A stretch of 40,082 nucleotides of DNA from an uncultured Ruminococcus sp. (GCA_900545125.1 UQXS01000001.1:1-40082), one strand, 5' to 3'; counted from the first letter of the stretch, positions 1 to 7,449 are shown. Made by a program: numbers and translations. The notes: generated by a model not told the origin, from the letters alone.

Positions 1-956
1 AGATGTACCGCCAGCTTGTAATCCGCAGCTTTCAGCGCCGGATGTCCTGCAAAATCACCGTACATTGCCTTGTCGATTGCTTGTCTCCGATGTTCTATCC
101 GGACACCGACAGCAAAATTTTTCTGCGACAGACTTATGTTTTTATTATACAGAAGTTCAAAAACATCTCTTGCGCTGTGACCGGAAGCAAGTATTACATC
201 CGCTGTCCCGATAGTATTTATGCATCCGTTCTGTTCGTAGGATACCGACGAAATACAGCCGTCTTTCGTCTCAAATCCGCAGAACCGTGCCCCGAACCTG
301 ACTTCGCCGCCCAGAGAAATAACATATTCCCTGAGATTTTTTACAACGTCACGCAGCCTGTCCGTTCCGATGTGCGGCTTTGCCATATAAAGTATCTCGT
401 CCGGTGCGCCAAATTCCACAAGACGTTCCATTATCCAGCCTATGCGCTTGTCCTTGATACCTGTATTCAGCTTGCCGTCAGAGAAAGTTCCGGCTCCCCC
501 CTCGCCGAATTGAATGTTGCATTCCGTATTAAGTCTGCCCGTCATGCGGAATTCCTCAACTGCCCTGACACGTGTATCCACGTCAGCTCCACGTTCCAGA
601 ACAACGGGTCTTGCTCCTGCCATAGCAAGAACGACAGCGGCAAACATCCCTGCCGGCCCGAATCCTACTATTACCGGTCTTGAACATCCTGCCGGAACAG
701 TATTGACCTTATAACTGATTTTTTCGGCAGAAACAGCATTTTTCAGCGTTTTAACAAGATATTTTTCACCGCCTGCCTCAATCTCCAGCGAAATAATAAA
801 ATGTACGTCCGATTTTTTTCTTGCATCTACTGATTTTTTTGCCAGCTTTACGCTTCTGAGCTTTTCACGGGATATTCCGAGTTTTTCGGTGCAGAATTTG
901 TCCAGCGCCGAAAAATCAAAATCCAGAGGAACTCTTATATTTCCGATTCTTATCAT
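1..956 (-). CDS. NAD(P)/FAD-dependent dehydrogenase, N-terminal part (runs off the window)
   Basis: This reading frame opens with ATG at 956 (MIRIGNIRVPLDFD...), behind a GGAGAG ribosome site, and stays open for 318 codons to the window edge. At about residues 94-102 it has a dinucleotide-binding motif, VIVGFGPAG, followed by the block FGEGGAGTFSDGKLNT, which is typical of the uncharacterised FAD-dependent dehydrogenases of the COG2509 type. Known members are roughly 450-530 residues, so the C-terminal third is missing here. The gene is divergent from ilvC. The family is thought to be a flavoprotein oxidoreductase, but its substrate is unknown and nothing here identifies it. The family call is firm; the function is not. 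Confidence 0.85.
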   Translation of the reverse strand, partial: MIRIGNIRVPLDFDFSALDKFCTEKLGISREKLRSVKLAKKSVDARKKSDVHFIISLEIEAGGEKYLVKTLKNAVSAEKISYKVNTVPAGCSRPVIVGFGPAGMFAAVVLAMAGARPVVLERGADVDTRVRAVEEFRMTGRLNTECNIQFGEGGAGTFSDGKLNTGIKDKRIGWIMERLVEFGAPDEILYMAKPHIGTDRLRDVVKNLREYVISLGGEVRFGARFCGFETKDGCISSVSYEQNGCINTIGTADVILASGHSARDVFELLYNKNISLSQKNFAVGVRIEHRRQAIDKAMYGDFAGHPALKAADYKLAVH

Positions 957-1030
957 TGTATCTCTCCATTAATGCCTTATCATTAACTTTAATTGGTGCA
1001 GTTTCTCACCCTCGTGTCACAGCGGATTTT

Positions 1031-1111
1031 TCTCTATGGGTATTCACCCTAATTCTTCTCATTACCCCTTTATGGGGTAATGAAAATAAATAGAGTGAAT
1101 ATCCATAGAGA
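1031..1111. repeat. 81-bp nested inverted repeat between divergent genes
   Basis: The outer arms are 1031-1050 and 1092-1111 (18 of 20 positions complementary). The inner hairpin is perfect: ATTACCCC (1061-1068), five loop bases, GGGGTAAT (1074-1081). The sequence between the arms also pairs in part, so the whole block can fold into one long stem. No T-run follows on either strand, so it is not a simple terminator. It lies between the FAD dehydrogenase and ilvC promoters and could be an operator, a leader structure or a small palindromic mobile repeat. Confidence 0.75.
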
Positions 1112-1154
1112 ATATTTTCTCTTGACATGAGCATAAGAAACAAAATCCACTAAG

Positions 1155-1186
1155 TTGACATTTATAAAATTACTATAGATTATAAT
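1155..1186 (+). promoter_or_regulatory. Probable ilvC operon promoter
   Basis: There is a perfect -35 TTGACA at 1155-1160. The -10 is ambiguous: GATTAT at 1178-1183 gives a 17-bp spacer, while TATAAT at 1181-1186 would give 20 bp. A second TTGACA at 1122-1127 has no matching -10. The ilvC ribosome site AAAGGAG (1223-1229) follows about 40 bases downstream. I see no T-box motif or leader peptide rich in Leu, Ile or Val upstream of ilvC. Confidence 0.5.
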
Positions 1187-1237
1187 TGCTCAATTGCAAT
1201 TACATATATCAAATTTAAATTTAAAGGAGTCTTAAAA

Positions 1238-2275
1238 ATGGAAAATACTGCTAAGGTTTTTTACGAACAGGACTGTGATCTTTCTCTTCTCTACGGAAAG
1301 ACTATCGCTGTTATCGGCTACGGAAGCCAGGGTCATGCCCATGCTCTCAACGCCAAGGAATCACTCGGTGACAAGGGCAGAGTAATTATCGGTCTTTACG
1401 AGGGTTCAAAGTCATGGGACAAGGCTGTAAAGCAGGGTTTTGAAGTATTTACTGCTGCCGAAGCTGCAAAGCAGGCAGACATCATCATGATCCTCATCAA
1501 CGACGAAAAGCAAGCTGCTCTGTACAAGAATGACATTGAGCCTAATCTTGAAGCCGGAAATATGCTTATGTTTGCTCACGGCTTCAATATCCACTTCGGA
1601 TGCATCGTTCCTCCTGCTGACGTTGACGTTACAATGATCGCTCCCAAGGGTCCGGGACACACCGTTCGTTCGGAATATCAGGCAGGCAAGGGCGTTCCCT
1701 GTCTCGTTGCTGTTCATCAGGACGCTACAGGCAAGGCTAAGGATCTTGCTCTTGCTTACGGTCTTGCTATCGGCGGTGCTCGTGCAGGCGTTCTGGAAAC
1801 AACTTTCAGAACAGAAACCGAAACAGATCTCTTCGGCGAACAGGCAGTTCTCTGCGGCGGTGTTTGCGCTCTTATGCAGGCTGGATTCGAGACTCTCGTT
1901 GAGGCTGGATACGATCCGAGAAACGCTTATTTCGAGTGTATCCACGAGATGAAGCTTATCGTTGACCTTATCTACCAGAGCGGTTTTGCAGGCATGAGAT
2001 ATTCTATCTCCAACACCGCTGAATACGGCGACTACATCACAGGTCCGAAGATCATCACTGACGAGACAAAGAAAACCATGAAGAAGATCCTCTCCGATAT
2101 TCAGGACGGTTCTTTCGCCAAGGAATTCCTCCTCGATATGTCAAGCGCAGGTTCTCAGGTTCACTTCAAGGCTATGAGAAAGCTTGCTTCCGAGCATCCT
2201 TCCGAAAAGGTCGGCGAGGAGATCAGAAAGCTCTATAGCTGGAACAACGAAGAAGATAAGTTTATCAATAACTGA
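1238..2275 (+). CDS. ilvC: Ketol-acid reductoisomerase
   Basis: IlvC converts acetolactate or acetohydroxybutyrate to the dihydroxy acid, with Mg2+ and NAD(P)H, in valine, isoleucine and leucine synthesis. The 345-residue protein has the Rossmann motif GYGSQG at residues 27-32 and the metal-site block ETDLFGEQAVLCGG, and is the short class I type. The loop that decides cofactor use reads GLYEGSKSW, with Tyr where many NADPH enzymes have Arg, and is preceded by a short insertion (ESLGDKGR). This hints at altered cofactor preference but does not prove it. The start is set by AAAGGAG nine bases upstream. It is first in the ilv-leu cluster. Confidence 0.97.
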   Translation: MENTAKVFYEQDCDLSLLYGKTIAVIGYGSQGHAHALNAKESLGDKGRVIIGLYEGSKSWDKAVKQGFEVFTAAEAAKQADIIMILINDEKQAALYKNDIEPNLEAGNMLMFAHGFNIHFGCIVPPADVDVTMIAPKGPGHTVRSEYQAGKGVPCLVAVHQDATGKAKDLALAYGLAIGGARAGVLETTFRTETETDLFGEQAVLCGGVCALMQAGFETLVEAGYDPRNAYFECIHEMKLIVDLIYQSGFAGMRYSISNTAEYGDYITGPKIITDETKKTMKKILSDIQDGSFAKEFLLDMSSAGSQVHFKAMRKLASEHPSEKVGEEIRKLYSWNNEEDKFINN

Positions 2276-2295
2276 TTTGATCTTTGAAAATTCAA

Positions 2296-2324
2296 GCAGC
2301 GCCGTTCGTGAGTAACGGCGCTGC
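2296..2324 (+). other. ilvC-ilvD intercistronic hairpin
   Basis: A perfect 11-bp stem, GCAGCGCCGTT (2296-2306) with AACGGCGCTGC (2314-2324), closes a 7-base loop in the 72-base gap. It is followed by CTTAAAAAAG rather than a T-run, so full termination is unlikely. It may protect the 3' end of ilvC mRNA or mark an RNA-processing site. Confidence 0.7.
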
Positions 2325-2347
2325 CTTAAAAAAGCGAGGTAAAAAAT

Positions 2348-4012
2348 ATGAGCGGCAATTTTTTCTGCGAGGGTGTTGAAAAGGCATCGCAGCGTTCCCT
2401 TTTCAATGCGCTCGGACATACAAAAGAGGAGATGAATCGTCCTCTGGTCGGAATCGTTTCGTCATACAACGAGATCGTTCCTGGACATATGAACATAGAC
2501 AAGATCGTTGAAGCCGTAAAGCTCGGTGTAGCCATGGCTGGCGGAACTCCCGTTGTATTTCCGGCTATCGCCGTATGCGACGGCATTGCAATGGGTCACA
2601 CGGGAATGAAATACTCCCTCGTAACACGTGACCTTATAGCCGATTCTACGGAATGCATGGCTCTGGCACATCATTTTGATGCCCTTGTCATGGTTCCCAA
2701 CTGCGACAAAAACGTTCCCGGTCTGCTTATGGCTGCGGCACGTATAAACGTTCCTACTATCTTCGTAAGCGGCGGCCCTATGCTTGCCGGACACGTCAAG
2801 GGAAAGAAAACAAGTCTTTCATCCATGTTTGAGGCTGTCGGCGCATACACTGCCGGAAAAATGTCCGCCGAGGATGTTGAAGAATTCGAGAATAAAGCCT
2901 GTCCGACCTGCGGTTCATGCTCCGGTATGTACACCGCCAATTCCATGAACTGCCTGACGGAAGTTCTCGGAATGGGACTTAAAGGCAACGGAACTATTCC
3001 TGCCGTTTACTCCGAAAGAATCAAGCTTGCAAAAATGGCTGGAATGCAGGTAATGGAACTTTACAGACAGAATATCCGTCCCCTCGATATAATGACCGAA
3101 AAGGCTTTCATGAACGCCCTTACTGCCGATATGGCTCTGGGATGCTCCACAAACAGTATGCTGCATCTCCCTGCCATTGCAAACGAATGCGGCGTTGACA
3201 TTAATCTTGACATTGCAAACGAGATCAGCGCAAGAACGCCGAATCTCTGCCACCTTGCTCCGGCAGGTCATACCTATATGGAAGATCTCAACGAAGCCGG
3301 CGGAGTTTACGCTGTTCTGAACGAGCTTTCAAAGAAAAATCTTATAAACACCGACTGCATGACTGTTACGGGTAAGACCGTTGGCGAAAACATCAGCGGA
3401 TGCATAAATAAAGATCCCGAAACTATACGTCCCATTGACAACCCCTACAGCGAAACTGGCGGAATTGCCGTTCTGCGTGGAAATCTTGCTCCCGACAGAT
3501 GCGTTGTAAAGAGAAGCGCAGTTGCTCCCGAAATGCTCTGTCACAAAGGCCCTGCAAGAGTATTCGACAGCGAAGAGGAAGCTATCAAGGTCATCTACGA
3601 GGGCGGCATCAAGGCTGGAGACGTTGTTGTCATCCGCTACGAAGGCCCTGCCGGAGGTCCGGGAATGAGAGAAATGCTCTCGCCGACTTCCGCAATTCAG
3701 GGTGCAGGCCTCGGCTCGTCGGTTGCCCTTATCACGGACGGACGTTTCTCCGGTGCTACTCGTGGGGCAGCTATAGGTCACGTTTCACCGGAGGCTGTAA
3801 ACGGCGGCGCTATCGCCTATGTAAAGGACGGCGATATTATTTCTATCGACATCCCCAACTACTCCATAACCCTCGAGGTTTCCGATGAGGAACTCGCCGA
3901 GCGCAGAAAGACCATGCCGATCAAGAAAAAAGAGGGCATAACAGGCTATCTGAAACGCTATGCGAATATGGTTTCTTCCGCTGATAAGGGAGCGATAATC
4001 AACAGGACATAA
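2348..4012 (+). CDS. ilvD: Dihydroxy-acid dehydratase
   Basis: IlvD dehydrates the dihydroxy acid made by IlvC to the 2-keto acid precursor of valine, leucine or isoleucine, using an Fe-S cluster. The length of 554 residues is normal. Cluster cysteines are visible at Cys119 (NCDKNVPG) and in CPTCGSCSG (Cys185, 188, 191). The N-terminal block reads SSYNEIVPGHMN, without the extra Cys of [2Fe-2S] types, which suggests an oxygen-sensitive [4Fe-4S] enzyme like that of E. coli. The ribosome site is GAGGT. The C-terminus reads VSSADKGAIINRT. Shortened copies of the DNA encoding this tail recur three times downstream, each time with a different ending (see 4478, 4878 and 5320). Confidence 0.97.
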   Translation: MSGNFFCEGVEKASQRSLFNALGHTKEEMNRPLVGIVSSYNEIVPGHMNIDKIVEAVKLGVAMAGGTPVVFPAIAVCDGIAMGHTGMKYSLVTRDLIADSTECMALAHHFDALVMVPNCDKNVPGLLMAAARINVPTIFVSGGPMLAGHVKGKKTSLSSMFEAVGAYTAGKMSAEDVEEFENKACPTCGSCSGMYTANSMNCLTEVLGMGLKGNGTIPAVYSERIKLAKMAGMQVMELYRQNIRPLDIMTEKAFMNALTADMALGCSTNSMLHLPAIANECGVDINLDIANEISARTPNLCHLAPAGHTYMEDLNEAGGVYAVLNELSKKNLINTDCMTVTGKTVGENISGCINKDPETIRPIDNPYSETGGIAVLRGNLAPDRCVVKRSAVAPEMLCHKGPARVFDSEEEAIKVIYEGGIKAGDVVVIRYEGPAGGPGMREMLSPTSAIQGAGLGSSVALITDGRFSGATRGAAIGHVSPEAVNGGAIAYVKDGDIISIDIPNYSITLEVSDEELAERRKTMPIKKKEGITGYLKRYANMVSSADKGAIINRT

Positions 4013-4025
4013 GGAGTAACTTATT

Positions 4026-4460
4026 ATGATCGATACTTCAAAAAAATACTGGACTGGTGATAATGCAGACGATATAGATGAATATTTGAGAGAATATTCA
4101 GAAAATAATTCTATTGACGTGAAGCCTGTAATATGTCATTCCTGCGGAAATGATTCATTTCAGTTAAGAGTCGATTGGGATGAAGTCGCAATTCAGATTA
4201 AATGTACTAAATGCAATACCAAGAAAATTATTCTGGATTGTGAAGAAGTATGGGAAGATGCAAAGCCAAGACTAAGAAAATGTCCCATATGTAAGAGTTC
4301 AAAGGAATACAATGTAAAGGTTGGATTTATACGCAGAGAAAATGGCAGCGTAAAGTGGGTATATATCGGAAACCGCTGTACGAATTGCGGAACTTTAGGA
4401 TCTTACCTTGATTGGAAAATCGACTATGAGCCTACGACAGAAATAGAAAATAACATATAA
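4026..4460 (+). CDS. Small double zinc-ribbon protein of unknown function
   Basis: This is a 144-residue acidic protein with four CxxC pairs: CHSC and CTKC in the first half, CPIC and CTNC in the second, so probably two zinc ribbons. It begins SKKYWTGDNADDIDEYL and ends in a block around GSVKWVYIGNRCTNCGTLGSYLDWKIDYEP. I recall similar uncharacterised proteins in Firmicutes and actinobacteria, but no known function. Its ribosome site AAGGAG (4011-4016) overlaps the ilvD stop codon, so it should be translated from the ilv transcript. The sequence is clearly more AT-rich than ilvD and leuC, which suggests it was acquired. An immunity or adaptor role is possible but not shown. Confidence 0.8.
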   Translation: MIDTSKKYWTGDNADDIDEYLREYSENNSIDVKPVICHSCGNDSFQLRVDWDEVAIQIKCTKCNTKKIILDCEEVWEDAKPRLRKCPICKSSKEYNVKVGFIRRENGSVKWVYIGNRCTNCGTLGSYLDWKIDYEPTTEIENNI

Positions 4461-4477
4461 GTTATTTATAAGAAACA

Positions 4478-4519
4478 GTTTCCTCCGCTGATAAGGGAGC
4501 GATTATTAACAAAAAGTAA
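4478..4519 (+). repeat. Displaced copy of the ilvD 3' end (tail B)
   Basis: These 42 bases encode VSSADKGAIINKK followed by TAA, matching the last residues of IlvD (VSSADKGAIINRT) with synonymous changes and a different final codon pair. A stop codon (4469-4471) lies just upstream in frame, so it is not translated from the preceding gene. Its TAA overlaps the ATG of the next small gene as TAATG. It is a scar of a second ilvD allele end rather than a gene. Confidence 0.85.
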
Positions 4520-4797
4520 TGAAAAGCAAAAACAGATTTACATCCCTTATGGACAATGACAACGAAATAGGTAACATTTACAGAAAAGACCGTGAGTATA
4601 TTATTGAAATAAATATCTGGAATGGTTCTGTCAAACGTTTGAAAACTATAAACTGTAAAAAAATTGTCCATAATATTGAAATGGTCGATGAGTTTGGAGA
4701 AATAGTTATAAATAATAATAACTATAAATTCATGACAGTATCTGACGATGATATAATTCTTGAAATCGAAGCCGATGATATTGTTTTTGAGGATTGA
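4519..4797 (+). CDS. Small hypothetical protein
   Basis: A 92-residue, acidic, AT-rich reading frame with no recognisable domain; it is predicted to be mainly beta strands, with a hydrophilic start (MKSKNRFTSLMDNDNE). The ATG overlaps the TAA of ilvD tail B. The nearest purine-rich run, AAGGGAG (4493-4499), is about 19 bases away, too far for a normal ribosome site, so expression may be weak. Codon use differs from the neighbouring metabolic genes. It is probably part of the accessory block inserted between ilvD and leuC. Function unknown. Confidence 0.55.
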   Translation: MKSKNRFTSLMDNDNEIGNIYRKDREYIIEINIWNGSVKRLKTINCKKIVHNIEMVDEFGEIVINNNNYKFMTVSDDDIILEIEADDIVFED

Positions 4798-4860
4798 AAT
4801 TATTCTTCTGCTCAAAAATAATAATATTAAGCAAATAAACTGGAGGTTATATAGTTATAT

Positions 4861-4892
4861 AAATGGGTATGACACTGCGCTGATAAGGGGGA
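4861..4892 (+). repeat. Fused scar: leuC 5' end joined to ilvD 3' end (tail C)
   Basis: Positions 4861-4874 read AAATGGGTATGACA, identical to the first bases of leuC and its upstream As (5667-5680). Three bases later, CGCTGATAAGGG (4878-4889) matches the ilvD 3' end (3979-3990). Read as protein it gives only MGMTLR and a stop, so it is not a gene. The order, leuC start then ilvD end, is the reverse of the real order and is what a tandem repeat of the ilvD-leuC junction would leave behind. Its purine run supplies the ribosome site of the next gene. Confidence 0.75.
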
Positions 4893-4896
4893 TATC

Positions 4897-5277
4897 ATGA
4901 ATATCACTGAAAAAACGATAAAAGAAACAGAAGCCAGAACCTATGCGTATTTATCAAGCGCTGCGATTGGATTTCTGATTGCAGAGATACTATTGCTGGT
5001 ATATTCTTTTATTTACAGTTTGCTGGAATACCTTACATATCGCAACAACGAGGAAAATTACGGCGAAAAATCACATTATGTCGATTTGAATGCACTTTGG
5101 CTGCGTGGTTGTCTGGGAGTAATTTTAATATTAATGTTGTTTTTCGTTGTGCGGTTCTGGATACGGAAAATAAAATGCATTGAAAGAAAACGTCCGGTTA
5201 TAATCATTTCAAGCGTTTTAATGATAACTTTACTTCCGGTCTGGGGGTATCTGTCAATCCTGATACTGGCAATATAA
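4897..5277 (+). CDS. Small membrane protein of unknown function
   Basis: A 126-residue protein with three predicted membrane segments, near residues 18-45 (YLSSAAIGFLIAEILLLVY), 70-90 (GCLGVILILMLFFVV) and 100-125 (the C-terminal hydrophobic stretch). A polar loop lies between segments 1 and 2. The start is well supported: AAGGGGG, derived from the ilvD tail scar, ends five bases before the ATG. It has no recognisable family and is AT-rich like its small neighbours. It belongs to the accessory block between ilvD and leuC. Confidence 0.65.
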   Translation: MNITEKTIKETEARTYAYLSSAAIGFLIAEILLLVYSFIYSLLEYLTYRNNEENYGEKSHYVDLNALWLRGCLGVILILMLFFVVRFWIRKIKCIERKRPVIIISSVLMITLLPVWGYLSILILAI

Positions 5278-5307
5278 ATCTATTCTGATTTTATATAAAT
5301 ACAAAGC

Positions 5308-5346
5308 GATAACTAAATTCATAAGGGAGCAATTATTAATAAGTAA
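5308..5346 (+). repeat. Pre-leuC sequence fused to an ilvD 3' end (tail D)
   Basis: Positions 5308-5323 (GATAACTAAATTCATA) match 5634-5649 just upstream of leuC at 15 of 16 bases. From 5320 the sequence encodes HKGAIINK and TAA, again the end of IlvD. The TAA overlaps an ATG (5346) as TAATG, the same arrangement as tail B. It is a third displaced ilvD end. As in tail C, leuC-side sequence comes directly before ilvD-side sequence. Confidence 0.75.
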
Positions 5347-5381
5347 TGTTATTGCTGAAATTGAATTCAAGAGGAGATCTT

Positions 5382-5642
5382 ATGAAGCATATTTATCATA
5401 TAGGCAAATGTCCTATTTGCGCACCTTATGGACAAATGGAGATATTATTTGATTGTTTAGCAGGTAAATGCTTTGTAATGTGTGATGAATGTTCAATAGA
5501 GTTTCAGTCTGTTAATGACTATTACAAAACAAATGGAAAAAGGATTTTCTATAAAGAAAACGAAAAAATCCCTCCGGTAAGACCCGCTACTTTGAATGAG
5601 ATAAAGGATACTGAATGGCATTCATTAATAACAGATAACTAA
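5382..5642 (+). CDS. Small CxxC protein of unknown function
   Basis: An 86-residue protein starting MKHIYHIGKCPICAPYG. It has CPIC near residue 10 and CDEC near residue 36, which together look like a single zinc ribbon. The C-terminal motif ATLNEIKDTEWHSLI resembles the ends of small Firmicutes proteins that I recall from toxin-immunity gene arrays, but I cannot confirm this. GAGGAG (5371-5376) sets the start at 5382. An ATG at 5346 overlapping tail D would add 12 residues but has no ribosome site. AT-rich; last gene of the accessory block before leuC. Confidence 0.7.
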   Translation: MKHIYHIGKCPICAPYGQMEILFDCLAGKCFVMCDECSIEFQSVNDYYKTNGKRIFYKENEKIPPVRPATLNEIKDTEWHSLITDN

Positions 5643-5668
5643 ATTTATATTTGAAAGGAATGATAAAA

Positions 5669-6937
5669 ATGGGTATGACAATGACGCAGAAAATTCTTGC
5701 GGCTCATGCCGGACTTGATTCGGTTCAGGCAGGACAGCTCATCCTTGCCGATCTCGATTTAGTTCTCGGCAACGATATTACCTCTCCGGTGGCTATCAAG
5801 GAATTTGCAAAACTGAATAAAACAGGCGTTTTCGATAAGGACAAGGTGACTATGGTAATGGATCACTTTGCACCCAACAAGGATATCAAAGCTGCCGAAC
5901 AGTGCAAAATGTGCCGTGATTTCTGCGGCGCTAACGATGTTACTCATTTCTATGATGTGGGAAAAATGGGCATAGAACACGCTCTCCTGCCTGAAAAAGG
6001 TCTTGTCACCGCCGGAAACGTGGTTATCGGAGCAGATTCCCACACCTGTACATACGGCGCACTCGGAGCATTCTCAACAGGCGTAGGCTCAACGGATATG
6101 GCGTGCGGAATGGCTGTCGGAAAAGCATGGTTCAAAGTTCCGTCCGCAATCAGATTCAATCTTACGGGAAAACTCCGGAAATACGTTACCGGAAAGGACG
6201 TTATCCTGCACATTATCGGTATGATAGGCGTTGACGGCGCACTCTACCGCTCTATGGAATTCACAGGCGAGGGACTTTCTTCACTTACTATGTCCGACCG
6301 TCTCTGCATCTCGAATATGGCTATCGAAGCCGGAGCAAAGAACGGTATCTTTGAAGTTGACGATATCACCCTTGAATATATCAGGGAACACGGCGGTGCA
6401 GAACCGAAGATATATAAGTCTGACGATGACGCCGTTTACGATGAAACGATCGACATTGATCTTTCTGCAATCGAGCCGACAGTTTCATTCCCGCATCTGC
6501 CTGAAAACGCAAAGACATTCGATCAGTTCGGCGATATAAAGATAGATCAGGTAGTTATCGGCTCATGTACAAACGGCAGACTTGAAGATCTTCAGATTGC
6601 CGCTGAAATCATGAAGGGCAGAAAATGCGCTGAAAATGTGCGTGTTATAATTATCCCGGCAACACAGCAGATATATCTTGACGCTATGGAACAAGGTCTG
6701 CTCAAAATATTCATTGAAAGCGGAGCAATTGTTTCAACACCTACCTGCGGCCCTTGTCTGGGCGGATATATGGGTATCCTTGCAGCCGGCGAACGTGCCG
6801 TTACAACAACCAACCGCAACTTTGTCGGACGTATGGGTCATACTGAATCAGAGGTGTATCTTGCAAGCCCTGCCGTTGCTGCGGCAAGTGCTCTGACAGG
6901 AAAGATTTCAAGTCCATGGGAGGTAATGAACAGATGA
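5669..6937 (+). CDS. leuC: 3-isopropylmalate dehydratase, large subunit
   Basis: With LeuD it isomerises 2-isopropylmalate to 3-isopropylmalate in leucine synthesis. It has 422 residues, the length of the archaeal/Clostridia (HACN) type rather than the roughly 465 residues of E. coli LeuC. The [4Fe-4S] ligands are visible: Cys300 (GSCTNG), Cys360 and Cys363 (TPTCGPCLGG). The start chosen is ATG 5669 (MGMTMTQK), nine bases after AAGGA (5655-5659). Upstream TTG 5651 and ATG 5660 in the same frame lie at or on the ribosome site and are rejected. It overlaps leuD by four bases (ATGA). Confidence 0.96.
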   Translation: MGMTMTQKILAAHAGLDSVQAGQLILADLDLVLGNDITSPVAIKEFAKLNKTGVFDKDKVTMVMDHFAPNKDIKAAEQCKMCRDFCGANDVTHFYDVGKMGIEHALLPEKGLVTAGNVVIGADSHTCTYGALGAFSTGVGSTDMACGMAVGKAWFKVPSAIRFNLTGKLRKYVTGKDVILHIIGMIGVDGALYRSMEFTGEGLSSLTMSDRLCISNMAIEAGAKNGIFEVDDITLEYIREHGGAEPKIYKSDDDAVYDETIDIDLSAIEPTVSFPHLPENAKTFDQFGDIKIDQVVIGSCTNGRLEDLQIAAEIMKGRKCAENVRVIIIPATQQIYLDAMEQGLLKIFIESGAIVSTPTCGPCLGGYMGILAAGERAVTTTNRNFVGRMGHTESEVYLASPAVAAASALTGKISSPWEVMNR

Positions 6938-7428
6938 AGTACACAGGAAACGCTATAAAATACGGCGATAACGTTGATACCGACGTTATAATTCCGGCAA
7001 GATATCTTAACACAAGCGATCACGCCGAGCTTGCATCGCACTGCATGGAGGATATCGACAAAACATTTGTAAGCCGTGTACAGAAAAACGATATCATGGT
7101 AGCCGGACAGAATTTCGGCTGCGGTTCTTCCCGTGAACACGCACCTATCGCTATCAAGGCAAGCGGAATCTCGGTCGTTATTGCAAAAAGCTTTGCAAGA
7201 ATCTTTTACAGAAATTCCATAAATATCGGACTTGCCATCGTTGAATGCCCCGAAGCTGCCGACGGTATCTCCGAGGGCGACAAGGTCGAGGCTGACCTTG
7301 ACAACGGTATTATCCACAACCTTACAACAGGTGCGGAATTCAGAACAGAACCGTTCCCCGAGTTTATCCAGAAGATAATCGAAAACGGCGGTCTTATAAA
7401 TTCTGTCGCCAACGGTTCGGTAAAGTAA
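6934..7428 (+). CDS. leuD: 3-isopropylmalate dehydratase, small subunit
   Basis: Swivel-domain partner of LeuC, 164 residues, normal for the short HACN type. It contains the motif YGDNVDTDVIIPARYL near the start and NFGCGSSREHAP, the substrate-binding loop of small subunits. The start at 6934 (MKYTGNAIKYG) gives an ATGA overlap with the leuC stop and lies ten bases after GGGAGG (6918-6923), so the two subunits are translationally coupled. An in-frame ATG at 6916 is inside leuC and has no ribosome site. Confidence 0.96.
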   Translation: MKYTGNAIKYGDNVDTDVIIPARYLNTSDHAELASHCMEDIDKTFVSRVQKNDIMVAGQNFGCGSSREHAPIAIKASGISVVIAKSFARIFYRNSINIGLAIVECPEAADGISEGDKVEADLDNGIIHNLTTGAEFRTEPFPEFIQKIIENGGLINSVANGSVK

Positions 7429-7449
7429 CAGAAAAGAGGTCTTTTCATA

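Noticed and set aside
1111..1130. CodY-like operator near AGAATATTTTCT upstream of ilvC
   Set aside because: The match to the CodY box is too weak to call by eye in AT-rich DNA.
1412..1945. Long open frames opposite ilvC, ilvD, nadA, thrS, murA and the GH13 gene
   Set aside because: They are antisense shadows of strongly recognised genes, without ribosome sites or family similarity.
4478..5346. Tails B and D as parts of separate ilvD pseudogenes
   Set aside because: Only about 27-42 bases of the ilvD end are present; no upstream ilvD sequence is found.
5651..5668. Earlier leuC starts at TTG 5651 or ATG 5660
   Set aside because: They lie before or on the AAGGA ribosome site; only ATG 5669 has proper spacing.
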